Notes: generated by a model from the sequence alone, not told the origin. DNA of 64,000 nucleotides from an uncultured Prevotellaceae bacterium (GCA_902781315.1 CACZIT010000007.1:1-64000); one strand, 5' to 3'. Shown: positions 8,604-18,371, counted from the stretch's first letter. Translations and numbers: made by a program.

Positions 8604-8639
8604 CATTAACCTATCTTCTGGGACCTATTGAGGTAAGAT

Positions 8640-9674
8640 ATGAACAAGAAACTACTCTGGCAAATACCGTTGTTACTGCTTCTTGTTGCCGGCACCATCT
8701 ATATAACCCGCCAAGAGCGCTCGAAGACCTTCCGGCATAACGAAGGAAAGATTTTCGGGACGTTCTATCATATCACTTACGAAGCCTCGGACGACCTGCA
8801 GCCTGCCATCGAGGCCGAACTCAGGAAGGTAGACGAGGCTCTGTCTATGTTCAATGACTCGTCTGTCATCTCACGCATCAATCGCGGCGAGCATGTAGAC
8901 CTACGCAATCAGCCCATGTTCGTAGAAGTATTCCGACTCGCCCAGAGCATTTCGAAGGAGACCGATGGCGCTTTCGACATTACGGTGGCACCACTCGTCA
9001 ATGCCTGGGGCTTCGGTTTCAAGAACGAACAGTTACCATCGGCGATAGCTGTTGACTCGCTCAGGCAGTTCATTGGCTACAAGAGCATTACTTTGAAAGA
9101 CCATCGCATCAGCAAAAAAGACCAGCGAACAATGCTCGACTGCTCGGCCATTGCTAAAGGCTACGGCTGCGACGTCGTTGCCCGATACTTGCGAAGGCAA
9201 GACGTAAGCAACTTCATGATAGAGATTGGTGGCGAAGTGGTAGTCGAAGGAAAGAACGACAGAGGCGAGAAATGGCGCATCGGTGTGACGAAGCCAACAG
9301 ACGATGCCAGCAATCAGAACAACGAACTGCAGGCTGTACTGAAACTGCCTGCAAGGCACGACGGAGGCGCTACGCTGAAAGCTCTTGCCACCAGCGGAAA
9401 CTACCGGAACTTCTACTACAAAGACGGTCGCCGATACGCCCACACCATCGATCCCCGCACAGGCTACCCCGTGCAGCACAACATTCTCTCGGCAACGGTT
9501 GTTGCCCCCAGTTGCGCGATGGCCGATGCCTACGCCACATCCTTCATGGTATTAGGGCTCGACGAAGCACAGAAGATTCTGGAGAAACATCCTGAAATCA
9601 AGGCATATCTCATCTATAACGACGAAAAGGGAAAATACGCCATATGGCAATCAGCAGAACTTGAAGAACAATGA
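8640..9674 (+). CDS. apbE: FAD:protein FMN transferase
   Basis: A 344-residue ApbE family enzyme with an N-terminal membrane anchor (residues 5-22). ApbE uses FAD to attach FMN to a Thr of target proteins such as NqrB/NqrC and RnfG subunits, on the outer face of the inner membrane. Recognisable blocks are GTFYHITYEA, LSMFNDSSVISRIN, the DITVAPLVNAWGFG segment, LDCSAIAKGYGCD, the IEIGGEVVVEG block and the C-terminal HTIDPRTGYPV. A start ATG follows GGTAAGAT. Its stop overlaps the Crp/Fnr start by four bases (ATGA). Confidence 0.92.
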   Translation: MNKKLLWQIPLLLLLVAGTIYITRQERSKTFRHNEGKIFGTFYHITYEASDDLQPAIEAELRKVDEALSMFNDSSVISRINRGEHVDLRNQPMFVEVFRLAQSISKETDGAFDITVAPLVNAWGFGFKNEQLPSAIAVDSLRQFIGYKSITLKDHRISKKDQRTMLDCSAIAKGYGCDVVARYLRRQDVSNFMIEIGGEVVVEGKNDRGEKWRIGVTKPTDDASNQNNELQAVLKLPARHDGGATLKALATSGNYRNFYYKDGRRYAHTIDPRTGYPVQHNILSATVVAPSCAMADAYATSFMVLGLDEAQKILEKHPEIKAYLIYNDEKGKYAIWQSAELEEQ

Positions 9675-10345
9675 ATGACCAACTGAACATCTACGACCGC
9701 TTGTTGCTGCTCCCGCTCTTCCAGGGAATGAACAAGACCGACCTGACCCTTGTGGCCGGACAGACTAAGTTTGGTTTTCAACGCCATCAACAGGGACGAA
9801 CCATTGTTTCCGAAGGCGATAGTTGCGACCAATTGCATTTTTTGATGCAGGGTACGCTTGAAGTTACCACCCACTCGGCCGACCACACTTACAGCATCAT
9901 CGAAAGCCTGCCAGCACCCGCCATTTTACAACCAGAACATATCTTCGGCCTGACGCAACGTTACACGCGTTCGTTTGTGGCTCAGACCCCTTGCAACATG
10001 ATGTCGCTGGACAAATCTGAAGTGATGCGCCTGACGGAAGAGTTCATCGTGTTCCGGCTGAATCTTCTCAACATTATCTCAACACAGAGCCAGCGCCTGC
10101 AACGCCGTTTGTGGCTGCAACCCTCACAAGACCTAAAACAAAGCATCGTGAGATTCATCGAGGCTCGTTGCCTAAGGCCAACCGGAAAGAAGACTGTCCT
10201 GATCAAAATGACACGTTTGGCTGAACTGCTCAACGACAGCCGACTGAATGTATCGCGTGCACTCAACAGCCTGCAGTCGCAAGGACTGCTGACTCTCTCG
10301 CGCGGACGCATTGAGATAGAAGACCTTCGCCAGCTACTGCCCTAA
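9671..10345 (+). CDS. Crp/Fnr family transcriptional regulator
   Basis: A 224-residue regulator: an N-terminal cyclic-nucleotide-binding-type beta roll (about 15-130, with GDSCDQLHFLMQGTLEV) and a C-terminal winged helix (about 145-224, with LAELLNDSRLNVSRALNSL as recognition region). No Cys cluster of an Fnr iron-sulfur sensor is present. It overlaps apbE by four bases and so belongs to the same transcript. The effector is unknown; similar Bacteroidales proteins are annotated Crp/Fnr without a defined ligand. Confidence 0.88.
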   Translation: MNDQLNIYDRLLLLPLFQGMNKTDLTLVAGQTKFGFQRHQQGRTIVSEGDSCDQLHFLMQGTLEVTTHSADHTYSIIESLPAPAILQPEHIFGLTQRYTRSFVAQTPCNMMSLDKSEVMRLTEEFIVFRLNLLNIISTQSQRLQRRLWLQPSQDLKQSIVRFIEARCLRPTGKKTVLIKMTRLAELLNDSRLNVSRALNSLQSQGLLTLSRGRIEIEDLRQLLP

Positions 10346-10481
10346 TCGCAATACAAACACCGACGCGTCTGCTAACGCCTAAAAGAGCCTTTTCTCCTTC
10401 ATACCAGCATTTTACGCGTTAAGAGAGGTTAAAGTATCATTAAAAGAATATATGCGCGCACGCGAGTGAATAATTTTTTCC

Positions 10482-10489
10482 TAATTTTG
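10482..10489 (+). promoter_or_regulatory. Promoter -7 element of the M3 peptidase operon
   Basis: TAATTTTG, giving a leader of about 70 bases before the ATG at 10566. Confidence 0.6.
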
Positions 10490-10565
10490 CAGTTCAGATA
10501 ATCACGATATCCACACGCTGCACAGGCAGGTGGACACATTCAATTTGAGAGAAAGCAACAAAACA

Positions 10566-12665
10566 ATGACTAAGGATACGACAACTGCAGAACGCATCAA
10601 TCCGTTTTTCCTACATTACGACACGCCGCATGAGACCGTGCCATTCGATAAGATTAGGCTCGAAGACTACGAGGAAGCCTTTATGGAAGGCATCCGTCGT
10701 GACGATGAGGAAATAGAAAAAACGATTAACAACCCCGACGAGCCAACGTTTGAGAACACCATCGTGAGGCGCGACGACGAGAAAGACGATCACTACTACG
10801 ACCTGCTGGGACGCGTGTCGACCGTTTTCTCGAACATGATGAGTGCAGAGACTTGCGACGAGCTCGACGCATTGGCTCAGAAGATGAGTCCTATTCTGAC
10901 CAAACACGCCAACGATGTTAGTCTGAACCCACGCCTGTTTGAGCGCGTGAAATATGTCTATGAGCACCACGGCGAACTCACTCCTGAGGAACAAATGTTG
11001 CTTGACAAGTGCTACGATGGCTTTGTGCGTAGCGGAGCATTGCTCGACGATGCAGGTAAGGAGCGTCTTCGCCAACTCACAGAGGAAGCCAGCCTGCTGT
11101 CGTTGCAGTTTTCGCAGAACCTGCTGAAGGAAAACAAAGCCTTTGAGCTGCACATCACCGATGAGAATGATCTTGAAGGACTTCCTGACACCGCCCGCGA
11201 GGCTGCGGCTGAAGCTGCTCGCGAACGTGGGAAGGAAGGATGGGTGTTCACGCTTGACCATCCGTCGTACTCACCCTTCATGACCTACAACCACCGCCGC
11301 GAACTAAGACGGCAGTTATACATGGCAAAGAACACAGAGTGTACGCACGATAACAGCGAGAACAATCTGGAAATTTGCAAACGTCTCATCAACCTGCGGC
11401 GCGAACTGGCCCAACTTCTGGGCTACGACACATATGCCGACTATGTGATGAAACATCGTATGGCTGGTAGCGCAGCCAATGTCTATAAACTACTCCACGA
11501 ACTCATTGATGCCTATAAGCCTACAGCCATTGAGGAAGTAAACGAGGTGCAGAAAATGACTGACGAGAAGCTGGAGCCATGGGATTTCTCTTTCTACTGC
11601 CATAAGCTGCAGATGGAGCGCTACAATCTCGACTCTGAAATGCTACGTCCCTACTTCCAGCTCGAAAAAGTCATCGAAGGCGTCTTTGGCCTCGCCAATC
11701 GCCTGTATGGCATCACGTTCAAAGAGAACGCCCAGATACCCGTCTACCATCCAGACGTGAAAGCCTATGAGGTGTTCGACCGCGACGGTTCCTACCTGGC
11801 TGTTTTCTATGCCGACTTCCACCCTCGGAAGGGTAAGCAAAGCGGTGCATGGATGACAGAGTTTCAGGGACAGTGGATTGAGAAGGAACATCGCACGGCG
11901 AAAGGAGAACTGCGCAAGGAAAAGAACGTGCGGCCCCACGTCAGCGTGGTGATGAACCTGACGAAGCCCACACCCGAGAAGCCAGCCCTGCTTACGCTCG
12001 GCGAGGTGGAGACGTTCCTGCATGAGTTTGGCCATTCGCTGCACGGCATGTTTGCCAACACTCGCTTCGAAAGCCTTTCTGGCACCAATGTATGGTGGGA
12101 CTTTGTGGAGCTTCCTTCGCAGTTCATGGAGAACTATGCAGTTGAGCGCGAATTCCTGCGCACCTTTGCCTTCCACTACCAGACAGGCGAGCCCTTGCCC
12201 GACGAACTCATCGACCGCATCATCAGAAGCCGAAACTTCATGGCTGCCTATGGTTGTCTGCGTCAGGTATCATTCGGACTGCTCGACATGGCTTACTACA
12301 CCAAGAGCAATGCTTTCGACGACGACATCAAGACTTTCGAAAAAGAAGCATGGAAGGAAGCCATCATCATGCCGCAACTGAAAGACACCTGCATGACCGT
12401 GCAGTTCTCCCACATCATGGCAGGAGGCTATGCTGCCGGCTACTACAGCTACAAGTGGGCAGAGGTGCTCGATGCCGATGCCTTCAGCGTGTTCAAGCGC
12501 GAGGGTATCTTCAATCAGCAGACGGCCCAACGTTTCCGCGACTGCGTGCTTTCGCGTGGAGGAACAGAACATCCCATGACGCTCTACAAGCGTTTCCGTG
12601 GTGGTGAGCCTACCATCGACGCTCTGCTCGAGCGAAACGGAATCAAGAGAAAAGTGAAAGAGTAA
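10566..12665 (+). CDS. M3 family oligopeptidase (peptidyl-dipeptidase Dcp type)
   Basis: A 699-residue zinc metallopeptidase of the thimet oligopeptidase family. The zinc motif HEFGHSLHGMF is in the C-terminal half, and the overall length fits Dcp/OpdA. It lacks a signal peptide, so it likely cleaves short peptides in the cytoplasm. A longer frame starts with GTG at 10530, but the ATG at 10566 (MTKDTTTAER) is preferred because it is a standard start. It is followed at 18 bases by the dCMP deaminase gene. Dipeptide release versus internal cleavage cannot be settled from the sequence. Confidence 0.92.
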   Translation: MTKDTTTAERINPFFLHYDTPHETVPFDKIRLEDYEEAFMEGIRRDDEEIEKTINNPDEPTFENTIVRRDDEKDDHYYDLLGRVSTVFSNMMSAETCDELDALAQKMSPILTKHANDVSLNPRLFERVKYVYEHHGELTPEEQMLLDKCYDGFVRSGALLDDAGKERLRQLTEEASLLSLQFSQNLLKENKAFELHITDENDLEGLPDTAREAAAEAARERGKEGWVFTLDHPSYSPFMTYNHRRELRRQLYMAKNTECTHDNSENNLEICKRLINLRRELAQLLGYDTYADYVMKHRMAGSAANVYKLLHELIDAYKPTAIEEVNEVQKMTDEKLEPWDFSFYCHKLQMERYNLDSEMLRPYFQLEKVIEGVFGLANRLYGITFKENAQIPVYHPDVKAYEVFDRDGSYLAVFYADFHPRKGKQSGAWMTEFQGQWIEKEHRTAKGELRKEKNVRPHVSVVMNLTKPTPEKPALLTLGEVETFLHEFGHSLHGMFANTRFESLSGTNVWWDFVELPSQFMENYAVEREFLRTFAFHYQTGEPLPDELIDRIIRSRNFMAAYGCLRQVSFGLLDMAYYTKSNAFDDDIKTFEKEAWKEAIIMPQLKDTCMTVQFSHIMAGGYAAGYYSYKWAEVLDADAFSVFKREGIFNQQTAQRFRDCVLSRGGTEHPMTLYKRFRGGEPTIDALLERNGIKRKVKE

Positions 12666-12683
12666 AAAGCAACTATTATATAT

Positions 12684-13103
12684 ATGGAATCAAAGCAAGC
12701 ATTGCTCGATCAACGCTATCTGCGAATGGCCCGCATATGGGCTGAAAACAGCTACTGCGTGCGCCGCAAGGTGGGAGCCTTGGTGGTAAAAGAGAAGATG
12801 ATCATCAGCGACGGCTACAACGGTACGCCCAGCGGCTTCGAAAACATCTGCGAAGACGATGCAGGCGTGACGAAACCCTATGTGTTGCATGCTGAAGCCA
12901 ACGCCATCACCAAGTTGGCACGCTCGTCGAACAATAGCGACGGAGCCACCATCTACATCACAGCCTCGCCCTGCATCGAGTGTGCGAAGCTTATCATTCA
13001 GGCCGGCATCAAGCGCGTTGTCTACGGGGAGAAATATCGCCTTACCGATGGCATCGAACTACTTGAGCGTGCTGGAATTGAAGTCATTTACTTAGGAGAC
13101 TGA
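12684..13103 (+). CDS. dCMP deaminase family protein (ComEB-like)
   Basis: A 139-residue zinc-dependent deaminase. The zinc site is visible as His69-Ala-Glu71 and PCIEC with Cys97 and Cys100. The family converts dCMP to dUMP to supply thymidylate synthesis; close relatives are called ComEB. It sits 5 bases before the S41 protease gene, an arrangement that is common in Bacteroidales. Cytoplasmic. A cytidine/tRNA deaminase role is less likely given the length and the GYNGTPSGF substrate loop typical of dCMP deaminases. Confidence 0.9.
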   Translation: MESKQALLDQRYLRMARIWAENSYCVRRKVGALVVKEKMIISDGYNGTPSGFENICEDDAGVTKPYVLHAEANAITKLARSSNNSDGATIYITASPCIECAKLIIQAGIKRVVYGEKYRLTDGIELLERAGIEVIYLGD

Positions 13104-13108
13104 AGCTT

Positions 13109-14827
13109 ATGAACAACAAGAATAGGTATATGCCCGTTATGCTGGCACTATGCGTAGTGCTGGGCATTGTGATCGGCACTTTCTATGCCAACCACTTTGG
13201 CGGCAACCGGCTGAACATCATCAACAGCGGGAGCAACCGACTGAACAACTTGCTCCACATCATCGACGACCAGTATGTTGACAAGGTGAACCTCGACTCG
13301 TTGGTGGAGAAGGCCATTCCGCAGATATTGGCCGAACTCGACCCCCACTCCGTCTACATGACAGCGAAAGAGGTGCAAGCCACCAACGACGACCTCAAGG
13401 GTTCGTTCTCAGGTGTGGGCATCGAGTTTGTCATTCGCGAAGACACCATCCACGTGCAGGGCGTCATCAAGAACGGCCCTGCCGAAAGGGCTGGCCTGCT
13501 GGCAGGTGACAAGATTGTGACCATTGACGACAGCTCCTTCATTGGTAAGCAGGTTACCAATCAGGAAGCCATGCGCCGACTGAAAGGGCCCAGAGACACG
13601 AAGGTCAAGATCGGGGTGATGAGATACGGACAGAAGGGCGTAAAGCAGTTCACGGTCACCCGTGGCGAGATACCCCAGCGCAGCATCACGTCGACCTATA
13701 TGATTGACGACCATACGGGCTACATACGCATCAAGAACTTTGGAGAAACCACCTATGGCGAGTTGCTGGTAGCACTGGCCACGCTTTCTCAGGAGGGATT
13801 CGACAATCTCATCATCGACCTTCGTGACAATACGGGTGGCTATCTTGACAGAGCCATACAAATCAGTAATGAGTTCCTGCCTAAGAACAAGCTCATCGTC
13901 TACACGCAAGGTCGCAAGTCGCCCCGTCAAGAATATCGTTCTGACGGACACGGCAGCTATCAGCAGATACCGTTGGTGGTGCTCATCAACGAAGGCTCGG
14001 CATCGGCAGCAGAAATTTTCGCCGGAGCCATGCAAGACAACGACCGCGCCACCATTATTGGTCGCCGTTCATTCGGCAAGGGATTGGTGCAGCAGCAGAT
14101 TGAATTCAACGACCATTCACTCATCCGACTGACCATTGCCCGCTACTACACGCCCTCAGGACGCTGCATTCAGAAGCCCTACGAAGCTGGTCACGACCAA
14201 GACTACGAACTGGACATCATCACGCGCTACGAGCACGGCGAGTTCTTCTCGCAAGACAGCATCAAGCACACGGGACCCGCCTATCATACGGGCATCGGCC
14301 GCGAGGTGTTTGGCGGTGGCGGCATCACGCCTGATATCTTCGTGCCTGAGGACACCGTCGACATGACCAGCTACTACAAACAGGCTGCCATGAGCGGACT
14401 CATCCTGCAGTTTGCCTTCGCCTATACCGACGATAACCGCCAGAGACTGAGTGAGTTCAAGGACATGAAGAAGTTGGCCGCTTATCTCGTCAAGCAAAAT
14501 ATGGTGGAGAAGTTTGCCGCTTATGCCGACGGACATGGGCTGAAGCGTCGCAACCTGCTGATTCAGAAGTCGCATAAGTTGCTGGAGCGCTTCATCAATT
14601 CGCGCATCATCTACAATATTCTCGACGAGAACTCCTGGCATCAGTACATCAATCAGGACGACCCCGTCATCATCGAAGCCCTCCGCATCTTCAGCGAGGG
14701 AGTAGCGTTCCCAAAGCTGCCAGAAGCAACCGCTCCCAAAGGGAAGCAGCAAAAGGTGGCTTGGGGCGCAGGTCCGTTCGACTACACCCCACTCCACATC
14801 CGCTCTGTCATAGTAGCCAGAACATAG
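13109..14827 (+). CDS. C-terminal processing peptidase, S41 family
   Basis: A 572-residue serine protease anchored by an N-terminal membrane helix (residues 8-27). A PDZ domain (about 95-185) precedes the protease core. The catalytic Ser is expected at 299 in NEGSASAAEIF and the Lys at 324 in SFGKGLVQ, the 25-residue spacing known for CtpA. It would act in the periplasm, trimming or degrading proteins with hydrophobic C-termini. It is the last gene of the M3-deaminase-protease transcript and converges with the DUF721 gene. Confidence 0.93.
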   Translation: MNNKNRYMPVMLALCVVLGIVIGTFYANHFGGNRLNIINSGSNRLNNLLHIIDDQYVDKVNLDSLVEKAIPQILAELDPHSVYMTAKEVQATNDDLKGSFSGVGIEFVIREDTIHVQGVIKNGPAERAGLLAGDKIVTIDDSSFIGKQVTNQEAMRRLKGPRDTKVKIGVMRYGQKGVKQFTVTRGEIPQRSITSTYMIDDHTGYIRIKNFGETTYGELLVALATLSQEGFDNLIIDLRDNTGGYLDRAIQISNEFLPKNKLIVYTQGRKSPRQEYRSDGHGSYQQIPLVVLINEGSASAAEIFAGAMQDNDRATIIGRRSFGKGLVQQQIEFNDHSLIRLTIARYYTPSGRCIQKPYEAGHDQDYELDIITRYEHGEFFSQDSIKHTGPAYHTGIGREVFGGGGITPDIFVPEDTVDMTSYYKQAAMSGLILQFAFAYTDDNRQRLSEFKDMKKLAAYLVKQNMVEKFAAYADGHGLKRRNLLIQKSHKLLERFINSRIIYNILDENSWHQYINQDDPVIIEALRIFSEGVAFPKLPEATAPKGKQQKVAWGAGPFDYTPLHIRSVIVART

Positions 14828-14855
14828 CAGATTTGGTTAGAAGAAGGTAAATGAA

Positions 14856-15146
14856 TCAGTAGATGTGAATATCTGAAATCACCATTGCGCCGACTTCGGC
14901 ATTCAAACGCTTCAGCAATTGCGAGCGCATCATAGACAAATCCTGCCTAAGGGCGGGATTTGTTATTTTTACGTGTAGCGTCTGGTTCTTGATGAACTTC
15001 TCGCCCGTATAGCGTGCCACCATCGATCCCGTCACCGTTTCCCACGCATCAAGCAGCCGCTTCTGTCGAAGCGGTGTTTCCAACCCGTCCTGCCTGAGCA
15101 ATTGATGCAAGACTTCTGAGAGCGATTGTACCTGGCGTTTAAACAT
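14856..15146 (-). CDS. DUF721 (DciA-like) protein next to recF
   Basis: A 96-residue basic protein of the DUF721 family. Relatives called DciA help load the replicative helicase DnaB in bacteria lacking DnaC/DnaI, and the gene commonly sits beside recF, as here (21 bases downstream). Typical elements are the LLDAWETVTG block, the LHVKITNPALRQDL strand and a MRSQLLKRLN helix. Whether this protein is a genuine helicase loader is inference from the family. Confidence 0.8.
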   Translation of the reverse strand: MFKRQVQSLSEVLHQLLRQDGLETPLRQKRLLDAWETVTGSMVARYTGEKFIKNQTLHVKITNPALRQDLSMMRSQLLKRLNAEVGAMVISDIHIY

Positions 15147-15167
15147 AGTTGCGGATTGACGGTTTTA

Positions 15168-16277
15168 TTATTTAGGAATAATTTCACCCTGCTCGACGTG
15201 GAAAATCTTGTAGTCAAGGTTGCTGTTGAGAAGTATCTGGTCAAGATGGTCGCGATTGGTGTCGGTGATGAATATCTGCCCAAAACTATCACCCGACACG
15301 AGGTGAACGATTTGCTCCACCCTACGGGCATCGAGCTTATCGAAAATGTCGTCGAGCAGCAGCAACGGCGTTGTAGCACTGGCCGTACGCTTAAGGAAAA
15401 AGAACTGAGCCAGCTTCAGCGCAAGGACAAACGTCTTATGCTGGCCCTGACTGCCTTCTCGCTTCACGGGATAGCCGCCAAGCAACATTTCCAGGTCGTC
15501 GCGATGAACGCCATGCAACGAAAAGCCCACGGCCCTGTCCTTCATGCGATCGCGCTGGATGACTTCCAGCAGCGGACCTCTTTGGCAATGTGACACATAA
15601 CTCAGCGATACCTCTTCCTTTCCTTCGGCTATCTGCTGATAGATATCCTGAAAGAGCGGGATGAGTTCATCAACAAAGGCGCTGCGTTTGGCAAACAGCA
15701 GTTCGCCGTTAGAGGCCATTTCGCGCTCCCAGATGTCGAGCAGGGTTGCATCAGGTTCCTGCTCCATCTTCAGCAGGGCATTACGCTGTTGGAGAGCCTT
15801 GTTATAGTTAGCAAGAGCGTCGATATAGGTCCGGTCATACTGCGAGATGACCATATCCATCAACCGGCGGCGTTCGTCGCCACCGCCGTCTATGAGCAGC
15901 GTGTCGGAGGGAGAAACAAAGACTATCGGTATCAATCCGATGTGCTGCGACAGGCGTCGATACTCCTTCTTGTCGCGCTTGAAATGCTTTTTCGTACCAC
16001 GCTTCATTCCACAGTAGATACACATTTCATCTGCTGCCTCGGGATGGTCTTCGCCATAGGTACCCTCCAGCACAAAAAAATCCTGATCGTGGTTCATGAC
16101 CTGAGAATCGATGGCCGTGAAGGCACTTCGGCAGAACGACAGGTAATAGACGGCATCCAACAGGTTGGTCTTACCCTCACCGTTGTGACCGATGAAGCAA
16201 TTCATCTTCGGCGACAGCGTAATGTCGGCCGACAAGATGTTTTTATAGTTGATGACGGATAGTTGTTTCAGTATCAT
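15168..16277 (-). CDS. recF: DNA replication and repair protein RecF
   Basis: A 369-residue SMC-like ATPase. Walker A is GHNGEGKTN near residues 29-37, with the ABC signature region (GSQGQHKTF) and Walker B LLLLDDIFDKLD near 305-316. RecF with RecO and RecR loads RecA at single-strand gaps. The start follows the TAACTTTG element at 16285-16292 by only about eight bases, so the mRNA may be nearly leaderless. The DUF721 gene follows on the same transcript. Confidence 0.95.
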   Translation of the reverse strand: MILKQLSVINYKNILSADITLSPKMNCFIGHNGEGKTNLLDAVYYLSFCRSAFTAIDSQVMNHDQDFFVLEGTYGEDHPEAADEMCIYCGMKRGTKKHFKRDKKEYRRLSQHIGLIPIVFVSPSDTLLIDGGGDERRRLMDMVISQYDRTYIDALANYNKALQQRNALLKMEQEPDATLLDIWEREMASNGELLFAKRSAFVDELIPLFQDIYQQIAEGKEEVSLSYVSHCQRGPLLEVIQRDRMKDRAVGFSLHGVHRDDLEMLLGGYPVKREGSQGQHKTFVLALKLAQFFFLKRTASATTPLLLLDDIFDKLDARRVEQIVHLVSGDSFGQIFITDTNRDHLDQILLNSNLDYKIFHVEQGEIIPK

Positions 16278-16284
16278 TGGACTG

Positions 16285-16292
16285 CAAAGTTA
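16285..16292 (-). promoter_or_regulatory. Promoter -7 element of recF
   Basis: Reverse-strand TAACTTTG. The ATG is at 16277, leaving room for a leader of only a few bases. Confidence 0.6.
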
Positions 16293-16451
16293 CTAAAAAA
16301 TCCTCTGAAGCGACACATTTCGGCTTGTTTTTTAAGCGCAGGATAAAAGAAAAGTCAAAAAATCACGGGAAAAAGGGCGCAATTGTGTATAAATTTATGT
16401 TAAATGAGGAAAAAACTTTCCTCTTTCATCTTTCGTCTTTTATCTTTTTTG

Positions 16452-16459
16452 TACCTTTG
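16452..16459 (+). promoter_or_regulatory. Promoter -7 element of the TPR protein / ribH transcript
   Basis: TACCTTTG about 52 bases before the ATG at 16511. It supports that ATG and rules out the long upstream extension of the frame toward 16277. Confidence 0.65.
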
Positions 16460-16510
16460 CACCGTTTTATGCACAAACGTGAACAAACAAAACAAAAACA
16501 TAAAAAACAA

Positions 16511-17209
16511 ATGGCAAACAAAAAGAATCAGGAAGTGCTCGACATGAACGAGACACTGAACAAATCAGAGGCTTTTGTGCTGAAGTACAAGAAGCATCTC
16601 ATCGTTGCATTGATTGCCCTGCTGGCAGTCATCGCTGGTATTTTCATCTACAAGAGCATTGCAGGTCCGCGCGAGGATAAGGCCAGCACAGCTCTTGGCC
16701 GCGGTCAGGAGTATTTCAACGCCGACCAGTACGACAAGGCCCTCAACGGCGACGGAGCCAGCTATGCAGGTTTCCTGAAGATTGCAAGCGACTACAGCTC
16801 GACCGATGCCGGCAATCTGGCCAAGCTCTATGCAGGTCTCTGCTATGCCAACCTGGGCAAGTGGGAAGAGGCTGTGAAGTTCCTCGACCAGTATTCACCT
16901 GCCGACGATGCAGTAGTGAGCCCCGCAGCCATTGCAGCTCTGGGTAACGCTTATGCCCACGTCAACCAGCTCGACAAGGCCATCAGCGCGCTGAAGAAAG
17001 CTGCCGACATGGCTGACAGCCAGGGTGCTGACGGTATCAACAACAGCATCGCTCCCACCTTCCGCCTGCAGGCTGCTGAGCTCGTTGAGTCTCAGGGCAA
17101 CAAGGAAGAGGCTCTGAAGATGTATCAGGACATCAAGAAGAAGTACATCAACTCGGCTCTCGTTCAGAGTCAGGAAATCGACAAGTACATTCAGCGCCTG
17201 AGCGAGTAA
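16511..17209 (+). CDS. Membrane-anchored tetratricopeptide repeat protein
   Basis: A 232-residue protein with one membrane helix (about residues 33-52, [18 protein letters not shown]) and a downstream domain of TPR-type helices ([55 protein letters not shown]). The layout resembles YfgM-like or related periplasmic-facing TPR proteins that act as scaffolds or chaperone helpers. It is 4 bases upstream of ribH, an order found in other Bacteroidales; a functional tie to riboflavin synthesis is not evident. Start chosen from the promoter position. Confidence 0.85.
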   Translation: MANKKNQEVLDMNETLNKSEAFVLKYKKHLIVALIALLAVIAGIFIYKSIAGPREDKASTALGRGQEYFNADQYDKALNGDGASYAGFLKIASDYSSTDAGNLAKLYAGLCYANLGKWEEAVKFLDQYSPADDAVVSPAAIAALGNAYAHVNQLDKAISALKKAADMADSQGADGINNSIAPTFRLQAAELVESQGNKEEALKMYQDIKKKYINSALVQSQEIDKYIQRLSE

Positions 17210-17213
17210 AAAC

Positions 17214-17690
17214 ATGGCAACAATACTTCACAACCTTTCCGACTACGACCTCTCGAAGGTGCCTGATGCCAGCAACATGTGCTTTGGCATCGTGGTGGCC
17301 GAACGCAATCTGGAAGTCACGGGAGCTTTGCTGGAGGGATGCGTCAGTACGCTCGAGAAACACGGCACGCTGCCCGAGAACATCCACGTGAAAACCGTGC
17401 CAGGTTCTTTCGAACTCATCTATGGAGCCCACCAGATGTGCCTCAATGGCGGCTACGATGCCGTCATTATCCTCGGATGCGTCATTCGGGGTGAGACGCC
17501 TCACTTCGACAACATCTGCCAGGGTGTGACCTACGGGGTAGCTCGTCTGAATGCCAAAAGCGAGATTCCCGTCATCTATGGACTGCTGACCACCAACGAC
17601 TTGCAACAAGCTAAGGATCGTTCGGGCGGGAAGTTGGGCAACAAAGGCGACGAGTGCGCTGTGGTTGCCATCAAGATGGCGAAGTTCTGA
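17214..17690 (+). CDS. ribH: 6,7-dimethyl-8-ribityllumazine synthase
   Basis: A 158-residue enzyme of riboflavin synthesis that condenses 5-amino-6-ribitylamino-uracil with 3,4-dihydroxy-2-butanone 4-phosphate. Family blocks are [36 protein letters not shown] and the [10 protein letters not shown] segment near the C-terminus. It forms cytoplasmic icosahedral or pentameric shells in known cases. It follows the TPR gene at 4 bases and has no riboswitch immediately upstream. Confidence 0.95.
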   Translation: MATILHNLSDYDLSKVPDASNMCFGIVVAERNLEVTGALLEGCVSTLEKHGTLPENIHVKTVPGSFELIYGAHQMCLNGGYDAVIILGCVIRGETPHFDNICQGVTYGVARLNAKSEIPVIYGLLTTNDLQQAKDRSGGKLGNKGDECAVVAIKMAKF

Positions 17691-17757
17691 CTTTTTTTGA
17701 GAACCGTTGCTTGAGTAAGAAAAGCTGGTTGTGAAGCTTTGATAAACAAAAAAAGTA

Positions 17758-17783
17758 GAGGATGGTCGTCAAACGCCATCCTC
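17758..17783 (-). terminator. Terminator overlapping the end of the DUF4738 gene
   Basis: GAGGATGG (17758-17765) pairs with CCATCCTC (17776-17783). Leftward it is followed by CTACTTTTTTT, so it fits a terminator for the sigma-DUF4738 operon; its 5' arm lies within the last codons of that gene. Confidence 0.75.
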
Positions 17784-18371
17784 TTCTTCGTCTTCAGCCG
17801 GCAACTGCGGCTGTCCTTGTTGGTCGGACGAAATATCCATCTGCGTGTCCTTACTGACAGAGACATCGCCAAAGCGCGAAATCTTCAACACCAGCGGAAC
17901 ATATTCGTCGCTCATCTTGTCGGGCGAGCCCACGCTGGCAGCAAACACCAGATAGTCGCCTTCAGCCTTGTCGAGCACGATGCCCAACAAGGCACTGTTC
18001 TTTTTGTAGAGCGCATCCACGTAGGCCGAGAAGTCCTCCTTCGTGAACGTGCGGTTGAAAAACTCGCTGCCATCCTTTCTCACCACGCGCACGCTGATGC
18101 GGTTGTCGAAATACTTGTTGCCCTGACCATCGTCGGCCAGCGGAAGCGACTCGTCAGCCTTGCGCTCCACTACTACCTGATAGGTCGAACCCACCCAATC
18201 GACGGGAGTCTCCATTTCGTAGTCGCCCACTTTCTGCGTGGGCAGTTTCTTTTCCTCCACAGGCTTCGTGGTGATAATCACGTCGCTTTGTTTCTTTTCC
18301 TTGCAGGATTGCAAAGTGCCGCCTGCCAACAAGATGAAGGCAGCACAAGCCAGGATATATTGTTTCTTCAT
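17769..18371 (-). CDS. DUF4738-like lipoprotein
   Basis: A 200-residue lipoprotein: signal MKKQYILACAAFILLAG, then the lipobox region LQSC with the acylated Cys near residue 23. The body is a single beta-rich domain (VVVERKADESLPLADDGQGN, NRISVRVVRKDGSEFF) and the C-terminus is very acidic (AEDEEEDGV). It resembles the DUF4738 family of Bacteroidales, function unknown. It lies 61 bases downstream of the ECF sigma gene and shares its terminator-ended transcript. An upstream extension to 18440 exists but lacks a signal-like start. Confidence 0.75.
   Translation of the reverse strand: MKKQYILACAAFILLAGGTLQSCKEKKQSDVIITTKPVEEKKLPTQKVGDYEMETPVDWVGSTYQVVVERKADESLPLADDGQGNKYFDNRISVRVVRKDGSEFFNRTFTKEDFSAYVDALYKKNSALLGIVLDKAEGDYLVFAASVGSPDKMSDEYVPLVLKISRFGDVSVSKDTQMDISSDQQGQPQLPAEDEEEDGV

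Noticed and set aside
16277..16510. N-terminal extension of the TPR protein
   Set aside because: The extension includes the TACCTTTG promoter and A+T-rich non-coding sequence; the ATG at 16511 fits.
17214..17690. FMN riboswitch before ribH
   Set aside because: Only four bases separate ribH from the TPR gene and no FMN aptamer-like sequence was seen upstream of the operon.
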